A stretch of 64,000 nt of DNA from Isoetes taiwanensis (lineage: Eukaryota > Streptophyta > Lycopodiopsida > Isoetales > Isoetaceae), in assembly GCA_021234155.1 (NCBI GenBank), contig JAJEKV010000006.1, positions 6,359,727 to 6,423,726 on the forward strand, in the 5' to 3' direction. Shown one piece after another: positions 46,863-57,917 of this stretch (positions within the stretch are counted from its first letter, which is position 1; every line of letters begins with the position of its first letter). The position numbers and the translations under genes were made by a program. The notes beneath the pieces were generated by a model. It searched no databases. It saw only the letters and a program-made list of their open reading frames with translations, and was not told the DNA's origin.

Positions 46863-49303
46863 TTCGTCATGCAAAAAAGCCCTTGGCGAACTCTTGGATT
46901 GGGACTCCCCAACAGAAGCGGACGAGGACGATGACCAGCAGGAGGCCCAGGACTTCATAGATGGTGAGTGTCACATATGTGCAAACATTGAGTCAGGTGA
47001 TATAGAGAATCAGTCAACTGTCATCGCGGCTAATGGGATCATAGATAGTAATCCTTATGTAGTCCTCATAGATACAGGTAGCTCTCATAATTTTGCATCT
47101 CCTAGATTGGCTGCTCTAATGAAGAACAAGGTATTGAAGTCTAAGCCAAGGCCAGTAGCTATGGCAAACGGCGCCATTCGGCACACTAAGGGGAGGAGGA
47201 TCACCTTTGACATAGACCTTAGTGGGGCTAAGTGGCCGATGGGAGCAGAAGTCATGGACATCGGAAGATATGATCTGATAGTGGGGATGGAATTTTTGAA
47301 GCCAGCCAAAGCCATGATTGATTGCGACCGAATGAAGTCACCATGACGGCACCGCATCGCAAAGAAGTTGATAGTGAAAGGTAAGAAGCTAGATTCTCCT
47401 ATGCAGTGTATTTCTTTGAAGCAGCTAAGGAAGAGTATAGAAAGGAATAAGGTGGATTACATCTTGAGGATGGAATCAGTTGAGCCAGGCAAGCAGGATG
47501 GAAGTGACCCAAAGGGAAATCAGCCCCAAGGCAGATAGCAAGGCTTATTTCAGAGTTCAAGGATGTATTCCCCCAAATCCGGCAGTTTTCACCTTATAGG
47601 GGTGTGGAATGTGAGATCACATTGGCTCCGGATGCGAAGCCTACCAGTAAGGCGCCATATAGAATGAGCACCCCAGAATTGATTGAGCTCAAGAAACAGC
47701 TGCAGGAATTGCTCGAGCTTGGATTTATAAGAGCAAGTGTGTCTCCTTTCGGAGCACCTATACTCTTTGTGAAGAAGAAAGATGGGAGCTTAAGAATGTG
47801 CATAGACTATCGCCAAACTTAATAAGCGCATCGATAAAGAACAAGTATGCATTGCCAAGGGCGATGATCTAATGGACCGCCACAAGGAGCAAAGGTATTC
47901 TCTAAAATTGATTTGAGGTCGATACCATCGATAAGAATAAAAGAAGAGGATATCCATAAGACCGCTTTCGAAAAACGCGGTATGGTCACTTTGAGTTTAC
48001 AGTAATGCCCTTTGGACTATCGAATGCTCCAGCAACGTTTATGCACCTCATGAACGACATCTTCAGAGACTTCTTGGATGAGTTTGGTATTGTCTTCTTC
48101 GACGACATCCTAATCTACAAACAAGTCCCTTGAGGAGCATTGTCGCGATCTCGGAAAGTATTAGAGAAGTTGAGACGCCATCGGTTGTATGGGAAGCTCT
48201 CTAAGTGCCACTTTGCAACAGGTAGAGGGGAGTACTTGGGGCATGTAGTAACATCCGAGGGAATCTCCACAGATCCATCTAAGATTGAGGCAATAGTTGA
48301 TTGGCCAGCTCCAAGGAATGTGGCAATGAAGTAAGAAGCTTTCGGGTTGGATATTACGAAAAGTTCGTGAAGGACTTTGCTAAGTGGGCGCCCCCTCCGG
48401 CTCGGACCTCACTAAGGCCAAGAAGATTAAGGATTGGGCTAGCCATTGGTTAGAGAAAGTCCAAGCTTCTTTTGAGAAGCTTAAAGAGGTTTTAACAAAC
48501 AGCACCGCTTGTTGTTCTTCCGGATCCGAGTAAAGATAAGTTGGTAGCAAAGATGCAAGCAAGATAGCAACAAAGGCAGTCTTGATGCAAGAAGGAAGGG
48601 GTAGTCGCCACGACTCAAGAAGATGAACGACGCCGAGCAACGCTACCCAACCCATGATCGAACCGCTAGCCATTGTCGGGGCATTGAGGATATGGAGGCA
48701 TTATCTGCCGGGAAGGAAGTTTCGCCAGATAATCGATCACCGTAGCCTTCAAGATCTTTTCACCCAGCCACTCCTCAACTTAAGGCAAAGGAGGTGGATG
48801 GAATTCCTTGAGGAGTATGATTTTGATATTATATATAAGCCCCGGTAAGCTTAACGTTGTACGCCAGATGCCCTCTCCAGAGACCATTTCGCACAAGGAC
48901 GCATTGTAATGCGATTTCCACTCTTTTCGAAAGTGAGTTTGGCAAGAAGATTGAGGAGTCCTTGCCAACGGATGTGGACTTCAAGGAGGTATGGGAAAGC
49001 CTTTCCAAGGAAGCCGTAATGATAAGGAGCGGGAAGCCTTCAAGCATTATAAGAAGGAAGGCAACTGTTGTATCACAAGCATAAGTTGTGTGTGCCCTCG
49101 AATCATCAGGGGTAAGGAAGCTAATTCTTCATGACACACATAACAGCCCAATAGCAGGGCATGCTGGCTTCATGAAGACCTATTTCAAGATTCGAAGTAG
49201 CTACTTCTGGCCAGGAATGAAGAGGCAGATAGCTGCATATATTCGGGATTGCCGCTTGTGTCACAGACCAAAGTGGAGCAACTTCGATTCCGTGTGCTCT
49301 TGA
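46863..49303 (+). pseudogene. Pol: aspartic protease, reverse transcriptase, RNase H, integrase zinc domain (frameshifted)
   Basis: 46930-47346 holds the protease: VVLIDTGSSHNFASPRLAAL (DTGSS active site) and YDLIVGMEFL. 47604-47822 is RT N-terminal ([41 protein letters not shown]). 47950-48120, one frame over, gives [25 protein letters not shown] and FFDDILIY, the catalytic aspartates. 48140-48334 gives RRHRLYGKLSKCHF and EYLGHVVTSEGI. 48410-48850 is RNase H ending EEYDFDIIYKP. 49088-49303 is the HHCC domain of integrase (HDTHNSPIAGHAG, SYFWPGMKRQI, CRLCHRPK). Gaps and shifts at 47345, 47822, 48335 and 48845 break the frame. Confidence 0.9.
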
Positions 49304-49312
49304 GCCATTGGG

Positions 49313-50485
49313 GTGCCAAATGCAAAGTGGGAGGTCATAAGCATGGATTTCATCACAGGTCTCCCTAGAACTCTTCGAGGCAAGGATGCATTGATGGTTG
49401 TCGTAGATAAGTTATCTAAGATGGCACATTTTGTGCCTTGCAAGACTACTGACACCGCATTAGATACTGCCAAGTTATTTGTAAGGGAGATTTTCAGACT
49501 CCATGGCATGCCTCGGGAGATAATATCTGATAGAGATTCTATGTTTATGAGTGCCTTTTGGCAGGATCTCTTTAGCACCATTCAGACGAAGCTCTCCATG
49601 AGCACGGCATATCATCCCCAAACAGATGGCCAGACGGAAAGGACGAATCGGATCATTGAAGACATGCTTCGGAGCTATGTGTGGAATAAGCAATCCAAGT
49701 GGGATGAGTACATCCACTTGGTGGAATTCGCCACAACAAGCAGCCAAGCAGAGTCATCTCAGATGTCTCCTTTCATGGTGAATTACGGGTACCAGTGCTT
49801 AACCCCGGATACCTGGCACAATCCTGTGTCCAAGGTAGAAGTGTCCCAGCAGATGTTAGGGGATATGCAGCAGCTAGTCGAAGAAGTAAGGGGTTATTTA
49901 TTGGCAGCAAGAAGTCGGCAGAAGAGCGTAGCCGACAAGCACAGGATCGTAAGGGAATTCAAAGCAGGCGATAGCGTTTGGTTGAAGATAAAGGTGAAGC
50001 AAGCCAAGCTGCGGATTGGGAGCTGCAAGAAGCTTGCCCCTAGGTGGGCTGGGCCGTTCAAGATTTTGGAGAGAGTGGGCTCTCAAGCCTACAAGTTGGA
50101 TCTTCCAGCCCATCTTAAGGTTCACAAGGTCTTCCACGTAAGTTTATTAAAAAGGCACAATCCTAACCCTGAGGAGGTTTTGGATACTCCAACCTTGTTG
50201 GAAATGACGGAGGAGCAAGTAGAAATAGTGCCTGAATTGCTTCTTGATAAGTCATTCAAGAAGACTAGGAGGTCTCAGTTCCTCCAGTATTTGGTTAAGT
50301 GGAAGCACTTACCCGTGGAAGATGCGACATGGGTATTGAAGCAAGACTTGGAGAAGCAATACCCAGAGTTTATGAAGGAGTTTGATGGGCGAGTCGTCTC
50401 CGACTTGGTCAATTCCGACTTGCCGTGGTTAGCTAGTATGTTGTTAGTTAGTTTTAAGCCCGGGCGCATGCATTCTAGTTACTAG
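49313..50485 (+). CDS. Integrase catalytic core and C-terminal chromodomain (open, 390 codons)
   Basis: An open frame without internal stops (the first ATG in it is 49313). The DDE core is complete: SMDFITGLP (first Asp), IISDRDSMFMS (second Asp), and Glu in AYHPQTDGQTERTNR. MSPFMVNYGYQ and SVWLKIKVKQAKLR, then LAPRWAGPFKILERVGSQAYKL, form the GPF/Y-type domain, followed by KVFHVSLLKRH. Residues ~320-365 (SQFLQYLVKWKHLPVEDATW) are a chromodomain with two aromatic cage positions (Tyr, Trp). In this family the chromodomain steers integration to histone-marked chromatin. Here the same element also supplies an H3-like protein. Upstream pol is frameshifted, so expression as written is doubtful. 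Confidence 0.93.
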   Translation: MPNAKWEVISMDFITGLPRTLRGKDALMVVVDKLSKMAHFVPCKTTDTALDTAKLFVREIFRLHGMPREIISDRDSMFMSAFWQDLFSTIQTKLSMSTAYHPQTDGQTERTNRIIEDMLRSYVWNKQSKWDEYIHLVEFATTSSQAESSQMSPFMVNYGYQCLTPDTWHNPVSKVEVSQQMLGDMQQLVEEVRGYLLAARSRQKSVADKHRIVREFKAGDSVWLKIKVKQAKLRIGSCKKLAPRWAGPFKILERVGSQAYKLDLPAHLKVHKVFHVSLLKRHNPNPEEVLDTPTLLEMTEEQVEIVPELLLDKSFKKTRRSQFLQYLVKWKHLPVEDATWVLKQDLEKQYPEFMKEFDGRVVSDLVNSDLPWLASMLLVSFKPGRMHSSY

Positions 50486-51280
50486 GGTGCATGTGCCGAA
50501 CCTTGATCGTGTGGGCGGCGATGGGATACGCCTTTAGGGCATTCTCTAGGCCACACGCACCAAGAGGTGCGCATGACCATTAGGGTCATGTGAGTGAGGA
50601 ATGAGGCATGGTGGGCGATGATGGGACATCGATCGGATGATCTCTATGCCACGATGCGGGGTACGCACACCGCCGTGGGAGGGTCATGGTGAAGGTTAAA
50701 GTGATCATCGCGCGATGATGGGATCGTGAGACGCCCCTAGCTTCAAACCCGTGGGGCATGATGCACTAGGGGGTACTCGGCCGGGAAACCGAGTACAAGG
50801 TAGCACTCGATCATGGGCGATGATGGGAGCATCTTAAATGATCCTTAAGCTCAAATCCGAAAGGGCCATGATCTTGGGCAAGGTAGTAGGACAACCTTGA
50901 GTCAGTAGTTCGGCTCAAGGGGGTAAGGGGGGTGGTCCCCTAAAACCACAAATTATTAACTAAACTAACGTAATGTGCTCCTTTTGCAGGCAAGTAGAAG
51001 GTGGACTTCAACGAGGAACGCATTACGAGAAGATAGGGGGAGCCATAATTTAGATTATGAACCCTAATAATTCTTACCATAATGTTTTGAATTATCGTAA
51101 GAAATAACTGTGTTAAGGCTATATAATTTTGTATAAGTACAAATATAGCCTAAAATTTTGACTTGATCTAATAAAACTTGATTTGCTATAATAAACTAAA
51201 GGTTATGACATGTTGTTGCTTGTGCAGGCATAAGGTAGGTTCGTCACCTTAGCGCAATGCTGAGGACAGCATTGTCCTAA
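50486..51280 (+). other. 3' untranslated region of the chromovirus with repeated GGGCGATGATGGGA motifs
   Basis: No gene. The motif GGGCGRTGATGGGA occurs about four times (near 50514, 50616, 50710 with changes, 50815), interspersed with GGGTCATG and GGGGCATGATG pieces. TTTTGCAGGCAAG (50980s) and TGTGCAGGCATAAG (51223s) look like 3' splice acceptors. Confidence 0.55.
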
Positions 51281-51291
51281 GGGGGGGAGAA
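51281..51291 (+). promoter_or_regulatory. Polypurine tract
   Basis: GGGGGGGAGAA immediately before TGTGACGG of the 3' LTR. Confidence 0.9.
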
Positions 51292-52936
51292 TGTGACGGT
51301 CCAGGGGAATATACGCCATAAATACGTATATTCCTGGATCCGTCACCATACAAGCCTATCTTCATAGCCTTGTATACCATAGATTGTGGCACTAGGGGGC
51401 ATGGCTAAGTTATTCTCATAACTTAGCCAACCATAGGTTAAGCCATTATCCACGTGGCCTTAACCTATTGGGGCACCGCCACACAGGACTCACCCGATTG
51501 GTGCCACGTGGCATCCTAGATGGACCTAACTTATATAGGCACAAACCCTAACCCTAGACCTCTTTCCAGCCCTAGCACCCAGAGACTCACCTACTCGTTC
51601 GAAAACCCGTTTCGAACATCGTTTGTTGTGGCATAGGCTGGTGCAGCAGCCCCAGCAGGGTAGACTCGTTCTTGGAGTAGGAGCAGCAGCTTGTGAGTCG
51701 AAGACCATGGAGGCGCCCGGATCTGGAGGGAGAGCACCTGGAGCAGGTATGTAGAATAGTAGTCGTGATAGCTTATCTGGAATTAGCATTCCAGATATGC
51801 TAGTATCTTGTATCTAGAGTAGAGCCATCCTAGAACCCATATTCAACATCTTGAACCCTAATCAAGGAACCCTAACTATTAGTTAGATTTGTATGATTAG
51901 GTTAAGATGTTCTTCTTATGATTATTCTCATGATGTGATGATTATGTGATGATGGTTGATCATGTTTGCTCCTCTTGTATTGGGAAGGGGGGTAGAGACC
52001 TAGAGCCATATGTAGTATGCTCCTAGAGTAGATCCCTTAGTTCCTATTAGTCGCGGCCTGTGCATAGGAGCCCACCAGGCTATTGAGGCTATGATATGAC
52101 TCAGCACCATATAACGGGGCTAGAGGGAAAGTGGAGGGAGGATCCCTGCCGAGTGGGGGCTTCGGGGGATCCCATAGTGGGCTAGGCTTATGGTCGGTCA
52201 CTTCGTGTGGGCCGAGCATGGGTCCGACACCTCCTGGGGCAATGGTGTTGCCCTGCCTCTCGAGAGCTGCAAGTGTTGGCTTGGCTCTCGTTTTGGGGGG
52301 TTCAGTCGGTTACGAATCGTGTGTCGCCACGATTCTCTAGCCGCCCACGGCACCTCTAGATCCTGGGAAGGGGAGATGCAACCCTTCCTGCCTCATCGGA
52401 CCAGGGAGATGCAACCTGGAGTAGTCCCGATGGGTGATGCCATGGGATTGCGTATCCGGAAGGCTAGAGTCCTGTCAGAGCCTGATCTAGCCCATCTGCA
52501 AAGTATGCACAGGAGGGGCGGATGGAGTGGTCAACCCTAGCCATTGTTCTATGCCAGCCCTCGCCATTGCCATGACTCGGTCTGCTCTATCTTGAGGCCT
52601 AGCCAGTCAGTCATCCTCCTTGCGAGTCTGAGCCGGGGTAGGAGCTCTCATGTCTTATGGTTCGTGATTATCATCTTTGCCTTGGATTATGAGTGATGCA
52701 CTACCCTTCGAGGTAGTACTTGTATATGTTGATGCTAGTTCTGACGTGTTATCGCTTCCGCTGTTATAGGAGCCCATAGGGGAAGGGCGCGCAAGACACC
52801 TTCGTGTTCCCTTCCCGCACTAAGAGTCACCTCAGAGTGCGGGGTAGACGAAGGGCCCATGCGGTGGCTGAGCCGGATGGGGGATTTCCTGCCGAGTGTA
52901 CGGCCGGGCGCCGTACGTTTAGCAGGGAGCGTCACA
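51292..52936 (+). mobile_element. 3' LTR of the complete chromovirus
   Basis: TGTGACGGTCC...GGGAGCGTCACA, with the same two hairpins (first at 51306-51334), G-box palindrome (51502-51513) and TATA box (51531-51539) as the 5' LTR. In several places it agrees with the block A LTR against the block B 5' LTR, for example TTCCTGGATCCGTCACC. Confidence 0.93.
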
Positions 52937-52941
52937 AATAT
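52937..52941 (+). repeat. Target-site duplication AATAT (right)
   Basis: Matches 39762-39766. Confidence 0.9.
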
Positions 52942-54220
52942 ATTCAGAGAAAATACTATCATCAATTCATTCACAAGATCTAGTTGAGCAATTTAATACA
53001 AGAGCTTCTCTTGTGGAACTCAACCACGATCCCCGGCTACACTACTGCCACTAGCTTGACTATTCCTTGCTGATCCACTGCACAATGCACTCAAGGGGTT
53101 AGTCCTCGTGACTAAGTGGGTATCCCATAGCTGCCTCTGCATGCATAGAACATCTTGCAATCTTGGATAACAAACATAGCAACTCTAAGACACAAGAACC
53201 TATGGTGCAATGCTAGACTATGACAATAAAGGAAACATCATGACATCAAGAGAAAGAACATAACCAGAGTACCAAACCATCATAAACAAACTCCGGGACA
53301 ATGGGTAGCTCAGCCAGCCTACATACAGGCCCTGTTAGCAGCATGTTGCCCAGCCAGCTTACATTCCAAGCCCTGTAGCGGGTGGTGGGGTGAACCTCAT
53401 ATGCGCATACCCTCTCAGCCCACGTCTGGCACTAGAGGACCTCTTACCATAGGAGTTCACAAGAGTTGACTAACGTAGCAATCCCGGCCAGGAGAACTAA
53501 CGGCCGGTGTCACAGAGCACAAATACATAGAACATAGAAACATGAGTCATGCCGGAGCAACCCAGGCCACCGAACCTGGAAGTCTGACCCCGGAGGATCC
53601 AAGTACATAACAAAATACCAAGACACTGTGACACAATGACTGAGATCATGACATGTGTTGTTCATTAGTTATTTACCATATACATGTGTCTAAACCATAC
53701 CCTAGCCACTTGTCGAAGTTGCCCATACAACTGCCCATGTTGAAGTAGTCATTTCGGTGATGAAATCCCAATAACCAACCAACCCAGGCGATGTAGCAAG
53801 CTGGAACCACTTCTTTGGTGTAGATATAGTCCACTTCACAACATTAATTTCTTAAGCCATCTCTAGCTGTGGTTTCAATGTTTTATAATTTAAATACCAC
53901 TTCCTTAGCTAATCAATTTAATAGCACAATTAATATAGAGCCTCCAAATTACATCTTTCCAGCTTAAATTCCATAGGGCCTCCTGACCGCAACTGCTTAT
54001 ATCACATGTCAAAGGATTCCAGGCCTAGGCCCCATCTCCACGAGCCAAAATATATAATAACTCTTTAGCTTGGGAATTATTAAGCTTAGGTTTTATATTT
54101 TCTTAGGTAAATAAGTTTAGTGATCCACCGTAATGCATGTTCTTACTAGAATTACTATCTTTCTTCCAAGATCTCTTGAATATGATATCTTCATTCAAGC
54201 TCTCATGCACTAGATACATG
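52942..54220 (+). repeat. Continuation of the second, diverged unit
   Basis: Shares landmarks in order with the first unit (3580-4250): GGTTAGTC..CGTGACTAAGTGGG, a CATATGCGCATACCC... / CATGTGTGTACACACCC segment before CTAGAGGACC / TTGGAGGACC, and a GGAGGATCCAAGTAC / CCAGAGGTCTATATC segment. It is clearly older or of another subfamily. The right end is not defined. No coding capacity. Confidence 0.5.
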
Positions 54221-55273
54221 GCTCCTATATTTAACACCCCAATCTTGGAGTATAACAAAGCACTTAATGGAACAAAGTGGTCAGGTTACGCATTTATATT
54301 TAGAGAATGATATCCACTTAAATTATGGCAGATTGAAGAATTGATTGGCCAAGATTGAACAATGTTATCCATCTTATGGATAAGGAAGAAGAAGACGATA
54401 AATAGAGGAATAACATATTTAATCGTGGTAGTAGGTAAACCATGAAGTTGAACGAAAGAGTTGTCAGATAAAGCCCAGACATGAGATAAAGGCAGAGGGG
54501 AATGTATAGACATGGGAAAGTGCCATTTTTAAAAATCTTAGAATGTAATAGAAGAGTTGTAAGCACATCTAGTAATGGTGCTTCCATGTATCGTAATTAT
54601 TTGGCATGCTAGAAGTGATTGTAGATTACAGGAGGGATGGTGATTGCATTAGTTGATTAAGGATATAGTCAAAGGATTGAAGTTGTGAACGAAATACATG
54701 AAGTAAGAGCGTCATTGAAATTAACGGCAATTGATGCCTATAAAATCTTGTTGAAAGACTAATCAGTGTGATGGGGTAATATGTATGGAAGTAGGCTAAA
54801 TATAGAGGCCAAGTGTATAGCCTAGGATACTTCAATGTCATTGGATGAACTCGTAGAGGAATTCTCTGTATCATGGGTTATAATTTTTATGGGATCCCTT
54901 ATATCAACTTAAGTATGTTACCTGGCTATAAGATACCCAGACTGGGGGACTTGATTATTTATTTTGCTTGTTACTTTTTGGATTTGGCCACCCAAAAAGT
55001 CTTGAGAGATTACATATCTAGTTCGACCTGAGTATCTCTTTGGAATGGTGGTTTTTTTTTCTATGACACGTACCTTCTTTATGAAAAGTTGCATTAACTA
55101 CATTACGTTTATTATATTGAATTGGATATGTATGTTCCTCTTTCTGATGCATAGAGTATACTCATAATATTTGAGTTAGTTCTAGACTCGGCGGTATGTT
55201 AAATTGAATGTTAGAAGGGTCGTGCATTGGAGCTATCTAATATGTATCTTTCCTTTAGCTTAAATTACTTGTA
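54221..55273. other. No recognised feature
   Basis: AT-rich sequence. Short open frames occur (minus strand 54286-54874), without motifs or codon pattern that I can support. Confidence 0.4.
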
Positions 55274-55561
55274 CCCCTTTGGTTTGGGTGCATATTCACA
55301 CGGGGGGTGACTCCGGGCAACGAGAGCTGTTGGATAGGCATATTCACCCCTTATTCCTTAATCTACACCGTACACAAAGTTCCTCGTTTGTGGGGTATGG
55401 ATGTATAGAATTTGTTATACTGTATAACAAGATTTGCAAAATACTATAAGATTTCAAGCAATATACTATATGGTGTTGATTTTGTACGTGCAAAACATAA
55501 TTACAGGGCTCTCGCTGCCCTACGTCACCCCCCGTGTGAATATGCACCCAAACCAAAGGGG
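55274..55561. mobile_element. Foldback / MITE-like element with ~55-bp inverted arms
   Basis: The left arm (55274-55328, CCCCTTTGGTTTGGGTGCAT...ACGGGGGGTGAC...GAGAGCT) and right arm (55507-55561) are inverted copies with about four mismatches, separated by 178 bp. No target duplication is evident. Confidence 0.8.
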
Positions 55562-55660
55562 GTTTCAGGGGGATTTTAATTTAAATGCATTGAATGTAAT
55601 GATTTTTGTTAATAATGTTAATGGTAATTATGTGTTGATTGTTATATCAAAAAAAAATTT

Positions 55661-55675
55661 GGGCCCTTCGGGCCC
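55661..55675. repeat. GC hairpin GGGCCCTTCGGGCCC
   Basis: A 6-bp perfect GC stem with loop TTC, preceded by nine A and TTT in very AT-rich surroundings, about 100 bp right of the foldback. Confidence 0.6.
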
Positions 55676-55772
55676 TAACAAAAGAAAAACAGATAAACAA
55701 CAAGGGCGTAAATATTAATTATTAATTGAAGAGATTATATAAAACATCAAGGACATTACACTACATTTTCAT

Positions 55773-56024
55773 TTAATACAATGCATTTTTAGCTGGAAAT
55801 AGTTCTAACATTTGAAATCCACAAATGGCCATCCAAGGAGTATATAGCACGACTGAACTTGCCTTCTTGAGTTCCTTAGAAATATGTAGCGTAGGTCCAG
55901 GATCTCCGACATCGAAACAAAGTACTGTATTTTCATAGATTATATCCACAAAACTATTGAAACTTGGAGTATACCTTTTGGTCCAAAATGCTCCATATTT
56001 GCACAAATTATGAAAATGGGTCAA
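55773..56024 (-). other. Open frame of 83 codons, unrecognised
   Basis: Contains NSFVDIIYENTVLCFDVGDPGP and ends AKNALY-stop. It is on the same strand and 1.1 kb downstream of the MsrB-like exon, so it could be a terminal exon of another captured gene, or chance. Confidence 0.25.
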
Positions 56025-57121
56025 AGATTAGCAATAACTACTATACATCCTTCTTCTGTCTTCAAGTTACACACCAAAGACAAACTAATTTCAAACCTCA
56101 AACTAATTTCACTGTGTAATGGCAACAAAGGGTCTCCAGGTTATCCGCTTCGCTTCATGTAAAGCAGCATTTTTTATCAGCAGCCATAGATTGAGATATT
56201 GTCTCCATCAGCCATAGATTGAAATATTGTCTCCATCCTTCAAATACACATTCCAAAATTTCATCTGAAATAAAACCCTCAAACCGTTTGCTTTCCATCT
56301 CAGAATCTGAACTCAGCTATAGTAAGTCCCCAAACTTTGTTCTAGACCAGGGGACACCGAAATAGGAGAAACTCAAGCAAGCTGGATCACATAGCCCAAC
56401 TAAAAGCTGCCACATGAAGTACATAACCTTCGTATAATATCATCCAAAACTCCCAGGCAGCAGATGAAGAGTATATTTTCCGGATCTACAAATAAAGCTG
56501 TGGCTTACTATTTAGATGGAGCAATATTTTATCTCATCATTGATGCCTCTGCATAAAACAAAGAGGCCTGCGAACTGGCAGAATCATGGACTCCATATCT
56601 GCAAGTTTTAGAAACCTTCAGAGATTGATAGGCATATAAGAAACAGCCGAGAAAGTCAAGGCCGGCTCTGAAATGGAAATCCAACAAGAAGGGGGTTTGC
56701 GAAGAGAATTCAAAATACCCGAAAGAATACTCTCTTCTGGGTTGCTAAAGAGTTTTACTGCAACGAATGAGAAGCTGAGAAGCTGAGAACGAAATGGGCA
56801 GTAGCAGATCATGTCGGTTGTGGAAAAACCCTTTCAGATCGGCTGCAAATTGAGGAAATTGTGCAGCCCGCCCCTACCAGCCCGTACTGGCCCTGCCATG
56901 CAGAGGCCCCGCATTGTGTTGAAACCAGGTACCAATACCAAATATTGCATTCAAATTTAAATCCAGAATAAGTGTGAATAAAATCATGCAGCAATACAAG
57001 GCATCAGAAAACAATGCTGTGAGCGACAGTTCTGATCATGCTGCTGGCAACGCAACTATGGCTAGGGTTTCTATTTGTTTCCACAAGAATACGAACAAGA
57101 ATACGAACGAGCTTTACTTAC

Positions 57122-57182
57122 TCGGTTCCTTTCTTCCTTAAGTTGCCAAATTGCTCCGGTGTAAGCACTGCCCGCCACTCCT
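57122..57182 (-). pseudogene. Probable MsrB (methionine sulfoxide reductase B) exon
   Basis: On the minus strand the frame reads EEWRAVLTPEQFGNLRKKGTE. This is the N-terminal part of the MsrB domain, whose usual pattern is W..VL(S/T)PEQ(F/Y)..LR.KGTE. It is bounded by TTTTAAG/AG at the 5' side and by GTAAGT (57116-57121) at the 3' side, so it is an exon with a consensus donor. The zinc CxxC pairs and the catalytic Cys lie in later exons of the family. I could not find them in 55.6-57.1 kb. It is probably a captured or truncated fragment inside the composite insertion. Confidence 0.5.
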
Positions 57183-57189
57183 CTTAAAA

Positions 57190-57917
57190 GCTCCAGATAT
57201 GGCTGAATATATTTGATATACCCCTGCCAGACCTATAACTCTTATAATGTTTCCCCAAGACTGAAGCCAAAGCTTGGAGATGCAATCACCAAACAAAACA
57301 CATACACATTCAGGCAACAAACACAGATCCAAATCTGTTTCCACTCTGATCACAAGAACATTAATTTTTTGCAAGAATGCCCTGAAATGCTATCCACGAG
57401 GCTTGCATGTTCAGCCCCTAAAATAAAAAGAGGGCTTTTGTTGTGAGCCCTTGGATGTTGGACCATTGAAAAAAAAAAAAGCTAAATCAACGACTAAGAA
57501 ATGGTGCACTCTAGATGTACGCATTAGTACATCCATTCGAATACGCCATGAAATCTTAGGAAAACCTTTGTGAAAAGCGTACAAAAACACAAAAAAAAAC
57601 CCCTGTTATTATGCTACATATTGAAGCTAGCTTTGAACTTTCAAGTTTGGAGAGGCATCACCTTGGATTGGAAGGCTAAGCAATTGTGTTTGACAAGGAT
57701 GGGTCAGTTCTAAGGGACAAAATTGTATTCATTTGGGAGTATGTTGAATTGAGGATTAAGATGTGAAGGCATAAAGGGAAGAGACCCGAGGAATTAAGGA
57801 GGCAAACTATTAAAAAAAAATTAGATCAATGGTTGGGTTTGTTCCAAGGACGATGTCACAAAGGGAGATGCTAAGATGCACCCATGAGGACATGGGTTGA
57901 ATTTTTGGAGGAGAGAC
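57190..57917. other. No certain gene: sequence between MsrB-like exon and inverted unit
   Basis: 57190-57430 may be the intron upstream of the MsrB-like exon (minus). The remainder has A-runs at 57468-57480 and 57588-57597 and no supported gene. Confidence 0.4.

Larger units (their letters stand above)
39767..52936 (+). mobile_element. Complete Ty3/gypsy chromovirus carrying a histone H3-like gene
   Basis: 13170 bp with TG...CA LTRs (1639 and 1645 bp), AATAT target duplication, iMet primer-binding site, polypurine tract, and gene order H3-like, unknown ORF2, gag, protease, RT, RNase H, integrase, chromodomain. Order, DTGSS protease, FFDDIL RT and a C-terminal chromodomain place it among plant chromoviruses (Metaviridae, established classification). 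The length exceeds a typical 5-9 kb chromovirus because of long LTRs and about 4 kb of extra 5' coding and spacer DNA. Several frameshifts would make gag-pol inactive as written. Confidence 0.93.

Noticed and set aside
55661-55675. Bacterial intrinsic terminator
   Set aside because: The hairpin lacks a following T-run in either orientation that would suit a bacterial gene, and the context is eukaryotic.
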